In this document: piece after piece, positions 1 through 10,513 of the stretch
How the letters are laid out: each line of letters opens with the position of its first letter
Position numbering within the stretch: the first letter of the stretch is position 1
DNA from: Haplomitrium mnioides
Taxonomy: Eukaryota > Marchantiophyta > Haplomitriopsida > Calobryales
DNA length: 23,557 nt
Direction of reading: 5' to 3'
Assembly: GCA_049999725.1 (NCBI GenBank)
Contig: JBNGIS010033876.1
Location: 1-23,557, forward strand
Made by a program: the position numbers and the translations under genes
The notes under the pieces: model-generated
Told to the model about the DNA's origin: nothing
The model's database searches: none
What the model saw: only the letters and a program-made list of their open reading frames with translations

Positions 1-242
1 ATGATATATAAAATTATATATATATTTTCCAAGGAGCATTATTAGCATCAAAATCATGATTTTGGATGCTAAAATTTTAAATTTGGTTTTTGAGTGCAAA
101 AAATGAAACAAAAACTCTGTAGCGATTCCTAGTTCAAACTAGCGTCTACTATAATAAAAAACCTCACACAAATTTTCCATGAGAGACTTGGGATTTCAAG
201 TTTTTTCTGCAACAACATCCATAATTGGTTTAGAAGATCAAA
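1..242. other. AT-rich flank, no gene seen
   Basis: AT-rich sequence that opens with alternating TA runs. No open frame of note and no recognisable repeat. It is the left flank of the solo LTR that starts at 248, and its last bases supply the left copy of that element's target-site duplication. Confidence 0.6.
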
Positions 243-247
243 GATAT
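243..247. repeat. Left target-site duplication (gatat) of the solo LTR
   Basis: The 5 bp gatat directly precede the LTR terminal TG at 248 and recur right after the terminal CA at 4362. Five bp is the usual duplication made by Ty3/gypsy integrases. Confidence 0.85.
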
Positions 248-2369
248 TGTCAGCCTTGTCGTCGGACCCTTATCTCCTTTCCGACCGATTTACCCCCACT
301 TCAAGGCTGACTTGTGTTTTGAGACCTTTTATGGGAGGGGCTTTGCACCAAATTGACCCCAACTCCTGCTTGCCCACTCTGAAGTGATTGCAACACCACC
401 TAGCAACACCCAAGCACAACACATGCATGCACACACCCACCGTCACACACCTCCCTCCAATGCCCACAGATGCAAGTCTCACCCTTCCTTCAAGCCTTAA
501 CCTCGAAAGGTGCCACTTGGAAGGCAAGAGCGGACAGAGCAGGGGATCTGATTCTTGTATGAAATGGCTCCTTTGCAAGTTCTCTCTTGGGGGCATGAAG
601 TGGTTCCTCTTTGTCTCACAGTCCACTAGCAAACAATTGCTTCAACAGCAGACATGCTCATTCACACTCACTTTCTAAGGGCACACACGAATAGACAGAT
701 GCGCTACTAAGGGCAATCCAAAATATAATTCAGGAGTCCAGAATTGGACCCAATCACCTTGTATACAAAGGGGAAACAAGTCCCAGCATCCAGGTTACCA
801 CAATGCAATGTTATTAATCATGACTTCCCCTTCACAAAGTGTTCCCAAGATCTGAACAAATGACATGCAAGCACTCCAAATACTAAGAACTTCACAGAAC
901 TACAAACAAAACACAAATCTAACTATACACATGAACATAGATATACATATATATGCACCCTACCTCGCCAACATTGTAGGCCTTCCTACATCTAAAGACC
1001 CCAGCTTTCCCACACACTTCTCTTCAGCTCAAATCAACAACTCCAATCTTCCTCCAATTCTTCACCCACGCACTCTCATCTAGATAGTTTTTCAACTTCA
1101 CTCGCAAGAAGCCTTGAATTTACTTCCTAAAGCTCGGAACAGGATTTCTTTAACTTCTACATCTAGAAGACAGTCCGCTCGACTGCTGGCCACTCACTCC
1201 ACCTTGAGCTTCGAATGGATCTTCTCTGAAGTGTGTGAGCACTAACACAACCACTCTTCTCTTGACTCCACTTGAGAGATTTGACCAGAAATGCCCATGA
1301 GCGCCCCTAGGATTGATGCTTCTGCACAGACGATGCTGAGACGACCCCAAGATCCCCCCTTGGCAGCCTCTCACGAATTCAAGACCGAAAGAATCCCCTC
1401 CAACTTCAAGTAGCAATACACCTCCAAATGTTGGTCCACTTGCAACGATGAGTCCACCTAGATGGTCTGAGACTCTAGAGATTGACGCTCAGCGATTCTC
1501 AGCGCCCCTCCAGTCCACCTCCACCCCCGCTGATCCCCCTGCACGAGTCCACTCACCTCACCTGAATCTTCATTGAAATCCTTTCCTCTCTCCCTCATTG
1601 CGTCTTCCTCTCAGAGATAGCTTGCGCACCTCAATTTTGCATCTTCATCAACCCCTCAAACATCACAGTGATCCCATCCATACCCCTAGGCACGCGCGTG
1701 TCCTCGTCCCCATTTCTTGACCAAGATCCTCCATTTCCTTCCCGCTGGACTTGGTTATTTTTTCAGTTAGCAACCGTTTCTTGGCGTGGTGACACCTGTC
1801 AGTACGGTTGAGGGCTAGTTCGAAGTTAATTGTCATCTATGAAGTCCTCCCGGATCGGAGGGAGATAATCTCGGTGAAGAATGAAGGTGGACTATTCACG
1901 AGCTCTCCAATGGCAATCATGGGGGCCTTGCACACTATTCCCTGTTGATGAAACTAGATCGTAGAGAACTCTCAATCCTCTGCAAGCAGTCGGTGCACCT
2001 CGATGCCGATAAGTCTTGGAGAGTTGATTCAAGCATAGGAGATCCCAACACAAAACGAATATAGTGAGCCCTACGCGGATCCCCAATAGCAGTGCCTGCA
2101 AAGTCGCGATCTGCAATTGGCCCGCCGCGGTCTTAGTGAATCGATGATCTGATTGCTTCAAAGTAGTGACCTTGGTGAAGATCTGAAGCCAGAACCCAAA
2201 GAGGTCTGTTCTGCAGTGAGATCCGAAGAGATATGCTTGAAGAATGATAGGCCCGCTGATCAGCTTGCAGAATGAATGCTCGACATATCCTGCGGATTGA
2301 TCCGCAGCAATCCACTAGACGATTCGCGATTTCTCCTCGGTTGCTCCTCAATTTCCTCAGCTACTTTCA

Positions 2370-3745
2370 TGCTGCCATGCTTCCCAAGTTCTCCACGGAC
2401 ACCTCCTGACCGCCACGTCTCCGCTGTCTCCCACGGACTCCCGCAAAGCCGCCACGTTTACGAAGTTGCGCTGTCCGGCGTCGCTCGCAAGGTGGAAGTT
2501 GGACCACCATCGTCCCTTAGTTTCCAAAGTTGACCGACCTTCTGATGGATCCCGCAGACTCTTTTGAAGTTTGTACCCTCCACTACTTTGTGACGGACAC
2601 TCCCCCGGCTGCCACATCTCCATTGTCACCCACGGACTCTCTGAAGTCACCACATCTTTGACTTTCTCCACGGACTTTTGCAAAGCGCCATGTTTCCGAT
2701 GATTCCCGCGGATACCTCTCAAACTGCCACGTTTCCGTTGTTGCGCTGTCTGCCGCTGCTCGCAAGGTGGAAGTTGGACCGTTCTAGTTGACCTGGTTCC
2801 GCAGTTGACCGATCTTTTGATGGACCCCGTGGACTCCCTCGAGGTTGTACCCTCTGCTATTTCCCACGAGCATCTCTCAGGCTGCCACGTTTCCGTTGTC
2901 GCGCTGTCCGCCGCCGCCCGCAAGGTGGAAGTTGGACTGTCGCAGTTGGCCTGGTTCTGCAGTTGACTGATCTTCTAATTGACCCCGCGGACTCCCCCGA
3001 GGTTGTACCCTTTGCTGTTTCCCACGGGCACCTCTCAGGCTGCCACATCTTCGTTATCGCCCGCGGACTCTTTGAAGTTGCCATGTCTCCGACTTTCTCC
3101 ACAGACTCCTGGATTTTCAAAGTTCTCCACGGACACCTTTAGATTGCCATGTCCTCGCTGTCTCTCTTGGACTCCCACAAAGCCGCCACGTCTACAAAGT
3201 TGTGTCGTCCACCGCTGCTCGCAAGGTGGAAGTTGGACTGCCATCGCTCCTGAGCTTCCGAAGTTGACCGACCCCCAAAAATCCTGCAAACTCCTCATAT
3301 CTACCACGTCTACGTTGTCGCCCACGGACTCTCTGAAGTCACAACGTCTTCGACTTTCTCCACGGACTCCTGGATTTCCAAAGTTCTCCCCGGTCACCTT
3401 TAGATTGCCACGTCCCCGCTGTCTCCCTTGGACTCTCACAAAGCCGCCATGTCTACGAAGTTGTGTCGTCCGCCGCCGCCCGCAAGGTGGAAGTTGGACG
3501 GCCATTGCTCTCGAGCTTCCAAAGTTGACCGACCCCCGAAAATCCCTTGGACTCCTCGTATCTGCCACGTCTACATTGTCACCAACGGATTCTTTGAAGT
3601 CACCACATCTTCGACTTTATCCACGGACTCCTAGATTTCTGAAGTTCTCCGCGGACACCTTCAGATTGCCACGTCTCCGCTATCTTCCCCAGATCCCCCG
3701 CAAAGCCGCCACGTCTCTGAATTTCTTCAGGGACTTGCTATGCTC
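2370..3745. repeat. GC-rich nested tandem array in the centre of the solo LTR
   Basis: Short motifs such as ccacggactc and gccacgtct recur every few tens of bases inside larger units. The marker cgcaaggtggaagttgga occurs at 2486, 2761, 2919, 3220 and 3481, so the larger unit is irregular (spacings 275, 158, 301, 261 bp). The last two large units are the most alike. Long open frames on both strands here (for example 2979-3791 plus and 3035-3568 minus) follow from GC richness and a period of 261 bp, a multiple of three. They are not evidence of a protein. The other LTR copy has only one counterpart of this marker (near 16099). Confidence 0.8.
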
Positions 3746-4182
3746 TAAGTGTCGGTTCGCGATGTCCGATGTGCTTATGACCTCAGTGTAGCTCCTCCCT
3801 CTTGATTCCTTCCAACCCTCGTTTGCGCGATTCCTCACCTTGTTGCAACTTCAAACCCGCTCGCCCAATGACCTTGTGCTCGAATATTGTTTTTCCTCCT
3901 CCTCCCCTACTCGCGTCCTCGTTGGATTTGCAGCTCCTATGCAATCTCCTGCTCAATCCGCTCGCGTTCTGCCAGCTTCCTCATCTGCGATCTGCCTAGC
4001 TGCTCGCCTTCCTTCTTGCATATGAAATTTCCCTCGCCCTTTCTTGATCACCCAGCCCTACTTCCATCTCTATTTGCTGTGAGTTCATATGCACATCATG
4101 CTTGCATTTTCATCTGACTCCTCTTGATTCCATAGGGCTCCTCCCTTGCATTGCATGATTCGTGACATCAACTGGGAAAAAC

Positions 4183-4233
4183 AGAAAAGGAAAGGAAGAG
4201 AAGGAAGAGGAGAGAGGGAAGAGAGGGGAAGGA
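4183..4233 (+). repeat. 51-bp uninterrupted purine tract in LTR U3
   Basis: An all-A/G run of 51 bp on the plus strand, so polypyrimidine on the element's sense strand, about 130 bp inside the U3 end. The other LTR copy has a 33-bp purine run (18073-18105) at the matching position, so the tract is a family feature. An A/T-rich stretch follows on its right in both copies. Confidence 0.75.
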
Positions 4234-4362
4234 TGGAATAATAATAATAAAACAATAAAATATAATAAAATATAAAAGACTAATACAAACTGAAAGAATA
4301 AACTAGGCTTGAAGCTCAGCAATCACAAAAAAAAGAAAAAACTCAACAACACTCGGGTGACA

Positions 4363-4367
4363 GATAT
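4363..4367. repeat. Right target-site duplication (gatat) of the solo LTR
   Basis: Perfect match to 243-247, directly after the terminal CA of the LTR. The pair defines both ends of the element and shows that 1-247 and 4363 onward were contiguous before insertion. Confidence 0.85.
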
Positions 4368-7200
4368 AACCTTCCATTGACACATACAAGTTCAAGTTGA
4401 GTGACTTGGATAAAAATTTGGAGTAAATTGTTTTCAAAAGATGAATTTTTGGTTACCGTTAGATGGTGTTCAACAACTTAAGTGTATATTAAAAATAGGT
4501 AGGGAAATTTGGAGTAGAATTTTGACCTTGTTGAATTCTTTTTCTAAAATAAAGTGATCTCTGAAAGAAGTAATAAAAGTTAATGTAGCCAAAGTGGTCT
4601 TTGTAATTAAAGACAACATTAACAATAATTGCTACAAATTGTGAAATTAAATGGTGGAATGATTTTTCTCTTGCTCAACATAAGATTGTGGTACATATCG
4701 TTGAAGGAAAGCAAAGAGGACTTGAAACAAAAGTCACATTTTAAACCATAGAGTCTACAAACTCTTATAATGATTTTCAAAACAATGGTATTCATTTTCA
4801 AGTTGATGTTTAGCTTCATGAGTAAGAGGCTGAAATCAAATATATGTTTTGTCTATATTATGTAAAATACAATTGAGCTTCTAGGCTTAGAGAAGGAATT
4901 GTTTCACATGAAACAAAATACATTCACAAATTTGGCATTGTAAATAATGTGAAAGCCAAGATTGTTTGTGTCATTGCATCACTCGACCTAAGGAATGCAT
5001 CATTTTGGATTGCAAGGGTTTTTAGAGTTGTGTATTTTGATGGGGAGGATACTCTAGACCCAAATGAAATATGTGTTCAATGGTGTGCTTGTGAAGTTGA
5101 TGATGCATTTTCAAGATAATAATTTTAAAATGAAAATAACATCCACAAAAAGAAAACATAAATATAAACTACACATTGATGTACTAGGTGTAACAGATAT
5201 CATGAAACTCTTTTTTGATTTTCTTCTAACACAAAAAAACCAAGTGAGGAAAATAAATTTAACAACCATCAAATCCAACTTTTTTTGAGTACAAATGATA
5301 GAAAGCCAGCAATCTTGAAGTGTTTGAAAGAAAATCAAACAATGGAATCAACACTAATAATGACTATGAGAATGTTGATGAGTTCTTTGAAGTTGACTTC
5401 AAAGAAATAGAGAGAGCTCGAATGAGCTCTTTAAAGAAAATACTCCATCTTTGAGAAAAAAAAGCATGACCACCCTCCACACCCACTCATTTTGGAATTG
5501 GACAGAATTGGACATTTATATCCATTTTGGGTGATGTTGGGATCAAGAATCCCCACATATGAATCATGTACTATATCATGTACTATCTAGTTTGGCAAGG
5601 CTTTATAGGTAGATTGAGAATTTTTTTTTCCAAATTATTGTACCATGATTTCTTCTCTTTGGCTTACAATGTTATATTTTGATGCATATCAGATTTCAAA
5701 TTTCTTCTTATCTCCTTTAGAAGAATCTGAATTATGCATGAAACAATTTAGGTGTTGGTATAAATAATTTCCTTTTCTTTTCATATGGGTAGAACCATCC
5801 ATCACCTCTAAATCACAATGGAGCATGAGGCCAACTATGGAACATCCTCTACTAGGTTGTATCTGCTTTATCCTTTCTATAGTTCTTATGATCTTATGCA
5901 TAAAATTAAAATGCGCATAGAAATTGTGTGTGAAAATTTGGTGTTAGAGCTACAAAGTACAACCATTGCTCTCGTCTTTAGACTTGCCGATGGTATAGAC
6001 AATAGTAGCAATGTTGTTAAAAATCAGCAGGCTTCTTCCTTCACAAAGTATGAAATCCCAATGATGGTCTGCAAGTTGAGATATGAAAATTTGGAGCATG
6101 TAAATGTGTAATAGAAGGTGTTTTGCAAGTACCAATGTAAAGCTAAACTCACCTACATGTAGTTGTTGTAGAAAGATTCCACCAAACTGATCATCTAGAG
6201 GAGGGAGTCTCAATACATTTGCATAAGTAGAAAGTATGTTAGACTAATTATCTCTTAGACAAATGACTTAGAGATATAAGGTTTGACCAAGTTAGTCATG
6301 GAATATTATGTAGGTTGAGAAGTTTTATCTTCTTTCCAAATTTTCTCATGTGGCGAGAATACTTCAGTCAATGAAGACTCTCGAAATCAAAAGGTTGAGG
6401 GTTGGGTTCCTCTTTTTATGCTCAACTCTTATTCAACTAGACCAAATATGCATATTATAGTGCACAAATAGACTCTAAGAACGATGAATAGAGGGAGACT
6501 TTGAGTATTGCAACCCACACATGAGATTCTCAGTATAATGCATAGAAAGACTATGAGCACAATACATAGAGGGAATGGTAGTGAAATGTCTAGATTAAAC
6601 ACATAGTGAAGTCAGGTATGTTTGGAACTTCAATGCTTGAAGGCAAAGTGGGCAAGTGAGTGTGAGAGGCAAAGCAAGCAAACAATGAGCCCATGAAGCC
6701 AACTTGCTTGTGTTGATAGAGGAAATTAGTCAATTTGAGAGGTTTTTCTCAGAAGGTCACCCATTTCAACATTTTTCTTGCCTAAACGTTTTTAACTCCC
6801 AAGTTTTTATCTCTAGGCTAACCCACACATTAACTCCGATTTGATGGCATTGCTTAACTAACTACACTACTTACCTACATACAGCTTTGGGTAGGCTACT
6901 CCAAATTGTCCACATATTGGCTTGTTGGAAAGGCCTTTTGATATTGTAGCTTTTTTTGTGATCATTGAAGAGTTCCATATCATGGAGTTCCTCATAGATT
7001 TGAGAAAATGTAGTACTAGATATTGTGGTGAGTGACCTATAGTGGTGCTCAATATCAAACCTCTATGCAAAAGGATTTAAGAGGGAACATCAGCCCTCCA
7101 AGAGAAAAGACACAAAATTAGTCCAGAAATTAGCCTTGATATCATTGTTGTGGGACATGTTTGAAAATATATGGAGCCACTAAGGGCCAGAAAAGATATT
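4368..7200. other. AT-rich degenerate spacer with no recognised gene
   Basis: About 2.8 kb of AT-rich sequence. One frame without an ATG stays open for 80 codons on the plus strand (4877-5116, stop at 5117) and has plausible amino-acid mixture, but I recognise no family. Other open frames here are short and overlap on both strands. It is probably old transposon debris. Confidence 0.4.
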
Positions 7201-7439
7201 CAGATGTTGTGGGCATGAATGAGTTAGATGATTTCATCCAAGAATTTGAAAAATGGTGCCAATTGCAACAAATGTACTATCCATAGTTATCATACCCTTC
7301 ATGGCTTGGAAGAGATTGTTTCAACATTTGGAAAAACCACCAAAGTTTGATTATCATGAGTTTAGAAGAGTTTACTTGTTTGAGATTGAAGAATGGAGAC
7401 GACACTCATCTTATAATTATGTGCTTGTTTTATCTTAGA

Positions 7440-8290
7440 TGGGTGGTGGCAACACAACTACAATAGGTGGAAGGATATCACCAAGATTCAACCCAATGAG
7501 CAGATTTTTTGATGAGCTCCAAAGGAATTATTAATGGGTCTTGAATGAAAGTTGAGGGGCTTGCAAGAATTTAAGAGGAAAACTAGAGAGAGTCTTTAGG
7601 AAGCCTGTACATGGATGAGGAGCTTCTTTCAAAGGGTGAAAGAAGCACAATCTGTCCACATATAGCAAGGGATATTAGAAAATGCTTTGAGATGAATGTG
7701 AGCAATGTTGCTATGTTGCAAGTAGTGGCACCCAATTTGGCTGTTGTATTTTAATTGGCTGAGCGGATTGACCTCAACATGATGGAGGAGAAGATAATCA
7801 ACTCTCTCTTTGTTAAAGAGGCTCCAAAGGTGGGAGCATCTACTCAAACATGGCCAGTGGCACAAAGGAGTGCACAAAGGTCGCAATGGAAAAGTGCCAA
7901 GGATGAAGCACATAGAATTTAGAATTCTAGTTCACAAAGAGGAAGGAAACCAGGCAATAGGGCATGTTAGACTTGTCATGGAGATCATCAATAGAAGGAT
8001 CGCACCAAACTTGGAGGTGGACAAGGAGGATTCACTAGTTCTAACATTAGATATTGTGACCACTATCAAAAGAGTGGTCATGTTTGAGAATGGTGCTTCA
8101 TCTTTCAACCCAAATTAAAGCCATGAGTAGCTTTTGCCCAAGGTGGACAACAAGCTATGAAAGTTGGAGTAGGCAAGGGTACAAATGTCCAAAACAAATG
8201 GTGGATAGAATCTCACACTCTTAAGGTGCAAGAGAATCAAGTCAATGTTCAATTGCAAAATGAAATGGTTGACAATGTGGATTGAACAAC
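7440..8290 (+). pseudogene. Decayed retrotransposon gag with two zinc-knuckle remnants
   Basis: Read on the plus strand with one frame change, this stretch resembles the gag of a plant retrotransposon. From about 7441 one frame gives a WKDI..I.P-like segment, then K-L-R-G-L-Q-E-F, a basic segment and R-E-S-L.EA, the usual gag core pattern. The frame then changes, and from about 7620 to 8118 a second frame runs through an LAERIDLNMMEEK-like helix and a basic linker. It reaches two nucleocapsid-like CCHC motifs: one at 7965-8003 with spacing C-x2-C-x3-H-x4 and Arg where the last Cys should be, and one at 8055-8096 with spacing C-x2-Y-x4-H-x4-C, Tyr replacing the second Cys. At least ten in-frame stops interrupt it. 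It is on the opposite strand to the long-LTR family. No adjoining protease, RT or LTR was recognised, so the lineage is unknown. Confidence 0.6.
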
Positions 8291-8376
8291 TAGAGTTGAG
8301 GCTTGCAAATATTTGTACTAGCCAAAAGAGGACACAAACATGAGAAGAGACCTCTACCTCCTACAACGGTTATGTC

Positions 8377-9285
8377 AATATAGGTGGTACATGATTAATG
8401 TATAGGGCTACACATGTAAAATCTACAACCGTGGTGATAAGAGATGCATCTAAGGGCTCTAAGCCAAGAGGAGCTATAGTGGAGGTGGACCCAAAGAGAG
8501 GGGAAGATAGAAGGCAAACTAGACTACCTCAATCTTTTACTTTTATGAAGGTGGAGATGAATTCAAGGGAAGACCACCTCCTTTACTCCTAAAGTAGCAT
8601 GTGATAAGGTGTTGAAGGTGGCTACAAATGTTTTTACATCGAGTCTTTTTTCAATAATTTATTTTATGAGTTTGGGTATGCAACCATCACATGTATTGAT
8701 GATGGTAGCCACATTGTGTAAGAACAGTACAATATGTGGCTACTTGCACGCTTGCTAGCACATATTACATTGTTGGAGGTGCAAGATTTGGACTTGATAG
8801 ATTTTTTTACTAATATAGGTGGTACATGATTCATGTGTACAGCAACACATGTGCAAGCTACACTCATTTTGATAAGAGAGGCACCTAAGAGCTCTATGCC
8901 ATAGGAGCTATAGTAGAGCTGGCCTCAAAGAGAGGGGAAGATGGAAGGCAGACTAGGCTACGTGAATCTTTTAATTTATGGAGGTGGAGAGCACACCATC
9001 TACAGTGCCAAATGGTACAATGAATCAATTGAGAGAAGTTGAAGTCAAGGGAGAACCACTTCCTCTACTCCTAAAGTAGCATAAGACAAGGTGTTAGAGG
9101 TGGCTACAAATGTTTTTATATCACCTCTTTTTTCAATAATTTATTTGATGAGTTTGGGCATGCAACCAAAAACATGTGTTGAGGATAGAAACCAGGTTGT
9201 GTAAGAACACTACAATGTGTGGTTATTTGCGCACATTGCTAGCATATATTACATTGTTGGAGGTGCATGATTTTGACTCAATGTG
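8377..9285 (+). repeat. Tandem duplication of a ~435-bp segment (8377-8811 and 8812-9285)
   Basis: The 20-mer starting aatataggtggtacatgatt occurs at 8377 and again at 8812. From there both copies share successive blocks: gctctaagcc/gctctatgcc, agagaggggaagat, cctaaagtagcat, ggtggctacaaatgttttta, tttgggtatgcaacc/tttgggcatgcaacc and acattgttggaggtgca. Copy 2 is about 49 bp longer because of extra sequence near 8990-9040. Copy 1 reads partly open (8398-8592). The duplication lies directly after the gag remnant and may once have been part of the same element. Confidence 0.75.
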
Positions 9286-9588
9286 TCCTATGAATTTGGT
9301 TGTTGCAGGTTGGCTATGTCATGGCTATTCAATTGCTGAACTTAGAAGAGTACTCAAGGATCCTCATTTTGTTTTGTTTTTGGAGATGCTGCAAATGTTG
9401 TGCCAAGAGAATTAGACTATTGCATCAACATATGTACTGGAGAACATGCCATTTTTGGACGACTCTTGTGTCCAAGTGATGGTGGCAGTGCATATGATAA
9501 AAGTCATGGTTGGGTAAATCAAACTAATTGGATGCAACAAGGGTTGGTTTGCATGCTCAATGTCCACAATTGTGATAGACCAATCTAA
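9130..9588 (+). pseudogene. Unrecognised coding-like fragment after the tandem duplication
   Basis: An open frame at 9176-9415 (79 codons) reads on past its stop with a similar composition to about 9600. Its first third overlaps copy 2 of the 435-bp duplication, and the matching part of copy 1 (around 8690-8750) gives a similar peptide (LCKN.T.CGYL), so the segment was duplicated as possible coding sequence. Hydrophobic and Leu-rich, with no catalytic motif that I can name. It could be the 3' continuation of the decayed element whose gag lies at 7440-8290, but I cannot show that. Confidence 0.25.
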
Positions 9589-9599
9589 TACAAACAAAG

Positions 9600-10396
9600 G
9601 TGTTCAAGAGCGTATATAACAAAGTTCAATAGCCAACTTCCTTTACTATGGATGATGTTTTTAATGTAGAGCACAATCTTAAAAGGTGAAAAAGGAGAGA
9701 AAACCATCACTAGCCAATGTCAACACAATGGGTTTGCCTAAAGCAACATTGCTTACAGCAACATTGCCCACCAACATTCCTAACATCATATGTTTACAAT
9801 GATAGATGTCCAAGCATGATCGAGAATAAAAAAATATAGCAAACCCAATGCTATTGAGAGAATAAGAGCTATGGCGTTCCTCACTAACATTACATCAACA
9901 TTTTTGGTGATTAATGAGTTGCATAGAGAAAAATCTAGGGGTTTAATAAACCACTTTAGTGTGCACGTATTAGACTCTTCATGGATTTGATAAAAGACAA
10001 CATTGAGTCCACCTACAAAAGATTGTTGATCAGTCTTAATTGCATCCACAACTCTCTTCAAACTTGGGCCAACACTTGCCTTTTGTTGCTTGGGTTTCCA
10101 CTCTCTTGCCTTTTGGTAGTGGAGAAAAAAAGCTTAAGGATACGAGACAAAGGTTGGAGCTTGGTCTTGTTCCTCATTTGACTCCTTAGCAGCCCTATTT
10201 ATTTTTTGCATTTTGCAGTTGTTGTCAACTTCTCTATAAGTTGATGTTTCATCATTTTGTCATTGTGAAAAGACCAAAACATATTGGAAAAAAAAACAGT
10301 TTGAAAGATTAGAGCAAAATAAATAAAAAAAAACTTTAGGAGAAAAAAAACAACAGCCTCTAGTCCAAGCGTGAAACGAGTCGCGAGTCGAAGCAC
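9600..10396. other. AT-rich spacer, nothing recognised
   Basis: Low-complexity AT-rich sequence with only short shadow frames on both strands. The stretch just before 10397 (about 10365-10396) may be degenerate extra units of the 24-bp array that follows. Confidence 0.4.
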
Positions 10397-10513
10397 GTAT
10401 GGACTTGTTAGTCCGTATGAGCATGGACCAGTTAGTCCACTTTAGCATGGAATTGTAGGTCCATGATAGGATGGATTTGCAAGTCCATACTAGCTTGGAC
10501 TTGTTGAGGCTAG
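10397..10513. repeat. 24-bp tandem array, each unit an imperfect palindrome
   Basis: Four consecutive 24-bp units (10397-10420, 10421-10444, 10445-10468, 10469-10492) plus a partial fifth (10493-10513). The unit pattern is g.atgga.ttgttagtccata.ta. The outer part tgga(ct) and the inner (ag)tcca are inverted repeats, so each unit could form a short hairpin. Two units keep ggact or ggacc opposite agtcc; others have one or two mismatches. Because 24 is a multiple of three, the minus strand reads as an 8-residue repeat within an open frame (10260-10562), with Trp-Thr at the end of several units. There is no other sign that this is a protein. Confidence 0.8.

Larger units (their letters stand above)
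248..4362 (-). mobile_element. Solo LTR of a long-LTR Ty3/gypsy (Tat/Ogre-like) retrotransposon
   Basis: A 4115-bp element that begins TGTCAGCC and ends GGGTGACA, giving short inverted ends, with the same 5 bp (gatat) directly outside both ends. Its left ~1.5 kb and right ~0.5 kb align with the LTR at 13925-18241, roughly 80 percent identical by eye where compared (for example the shared stretch around 326-350 and 14005-14029). Because that second copy has a polypurine tract and minus-strand pol next to it, the family orientation is minus: U3 begins at 4362 and the LTR ends at 248. No polypurine tract or primer-binding site flanks this copy and no pol lies beside it, so it is best read as a solo LTR left by recombination between two LTRs. 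Inside are a purine tract (4183-4233), an A/T-rich stretch (4236-4280) that could hold the promoter, and a GC-rich tandem array. Its length fits the Tat/Ogre group; that assignment comes from the pol of the sister copy. Confidence 0.88.

Noticed and set aside
2979-3791. A 270-codon open frame on the plus strand, the longest in the window, with overlapping 177- and 188-codon frames on the minus strand
   Set aside because: It lies wholly inside the GC-rich tandem array of the solo LTR, both strands are open at the same time, and the main period (261 bp) is a multiple of three. No domain is present, so it is a repeat artefact.
7810-8118. A 102-codon plus-strand open frame as a gene
   Set aside because: The zinc-knuckle and gag signatures are in a different frame over the same bases; this frame is its shadow.
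10397-10513. The 24-bp palindromic array as a CRISPR array
   Set aside because: Units are directly adjacent with no unique spacers, units are diverged, no cas genes are present and the sequence is eukaryotic.
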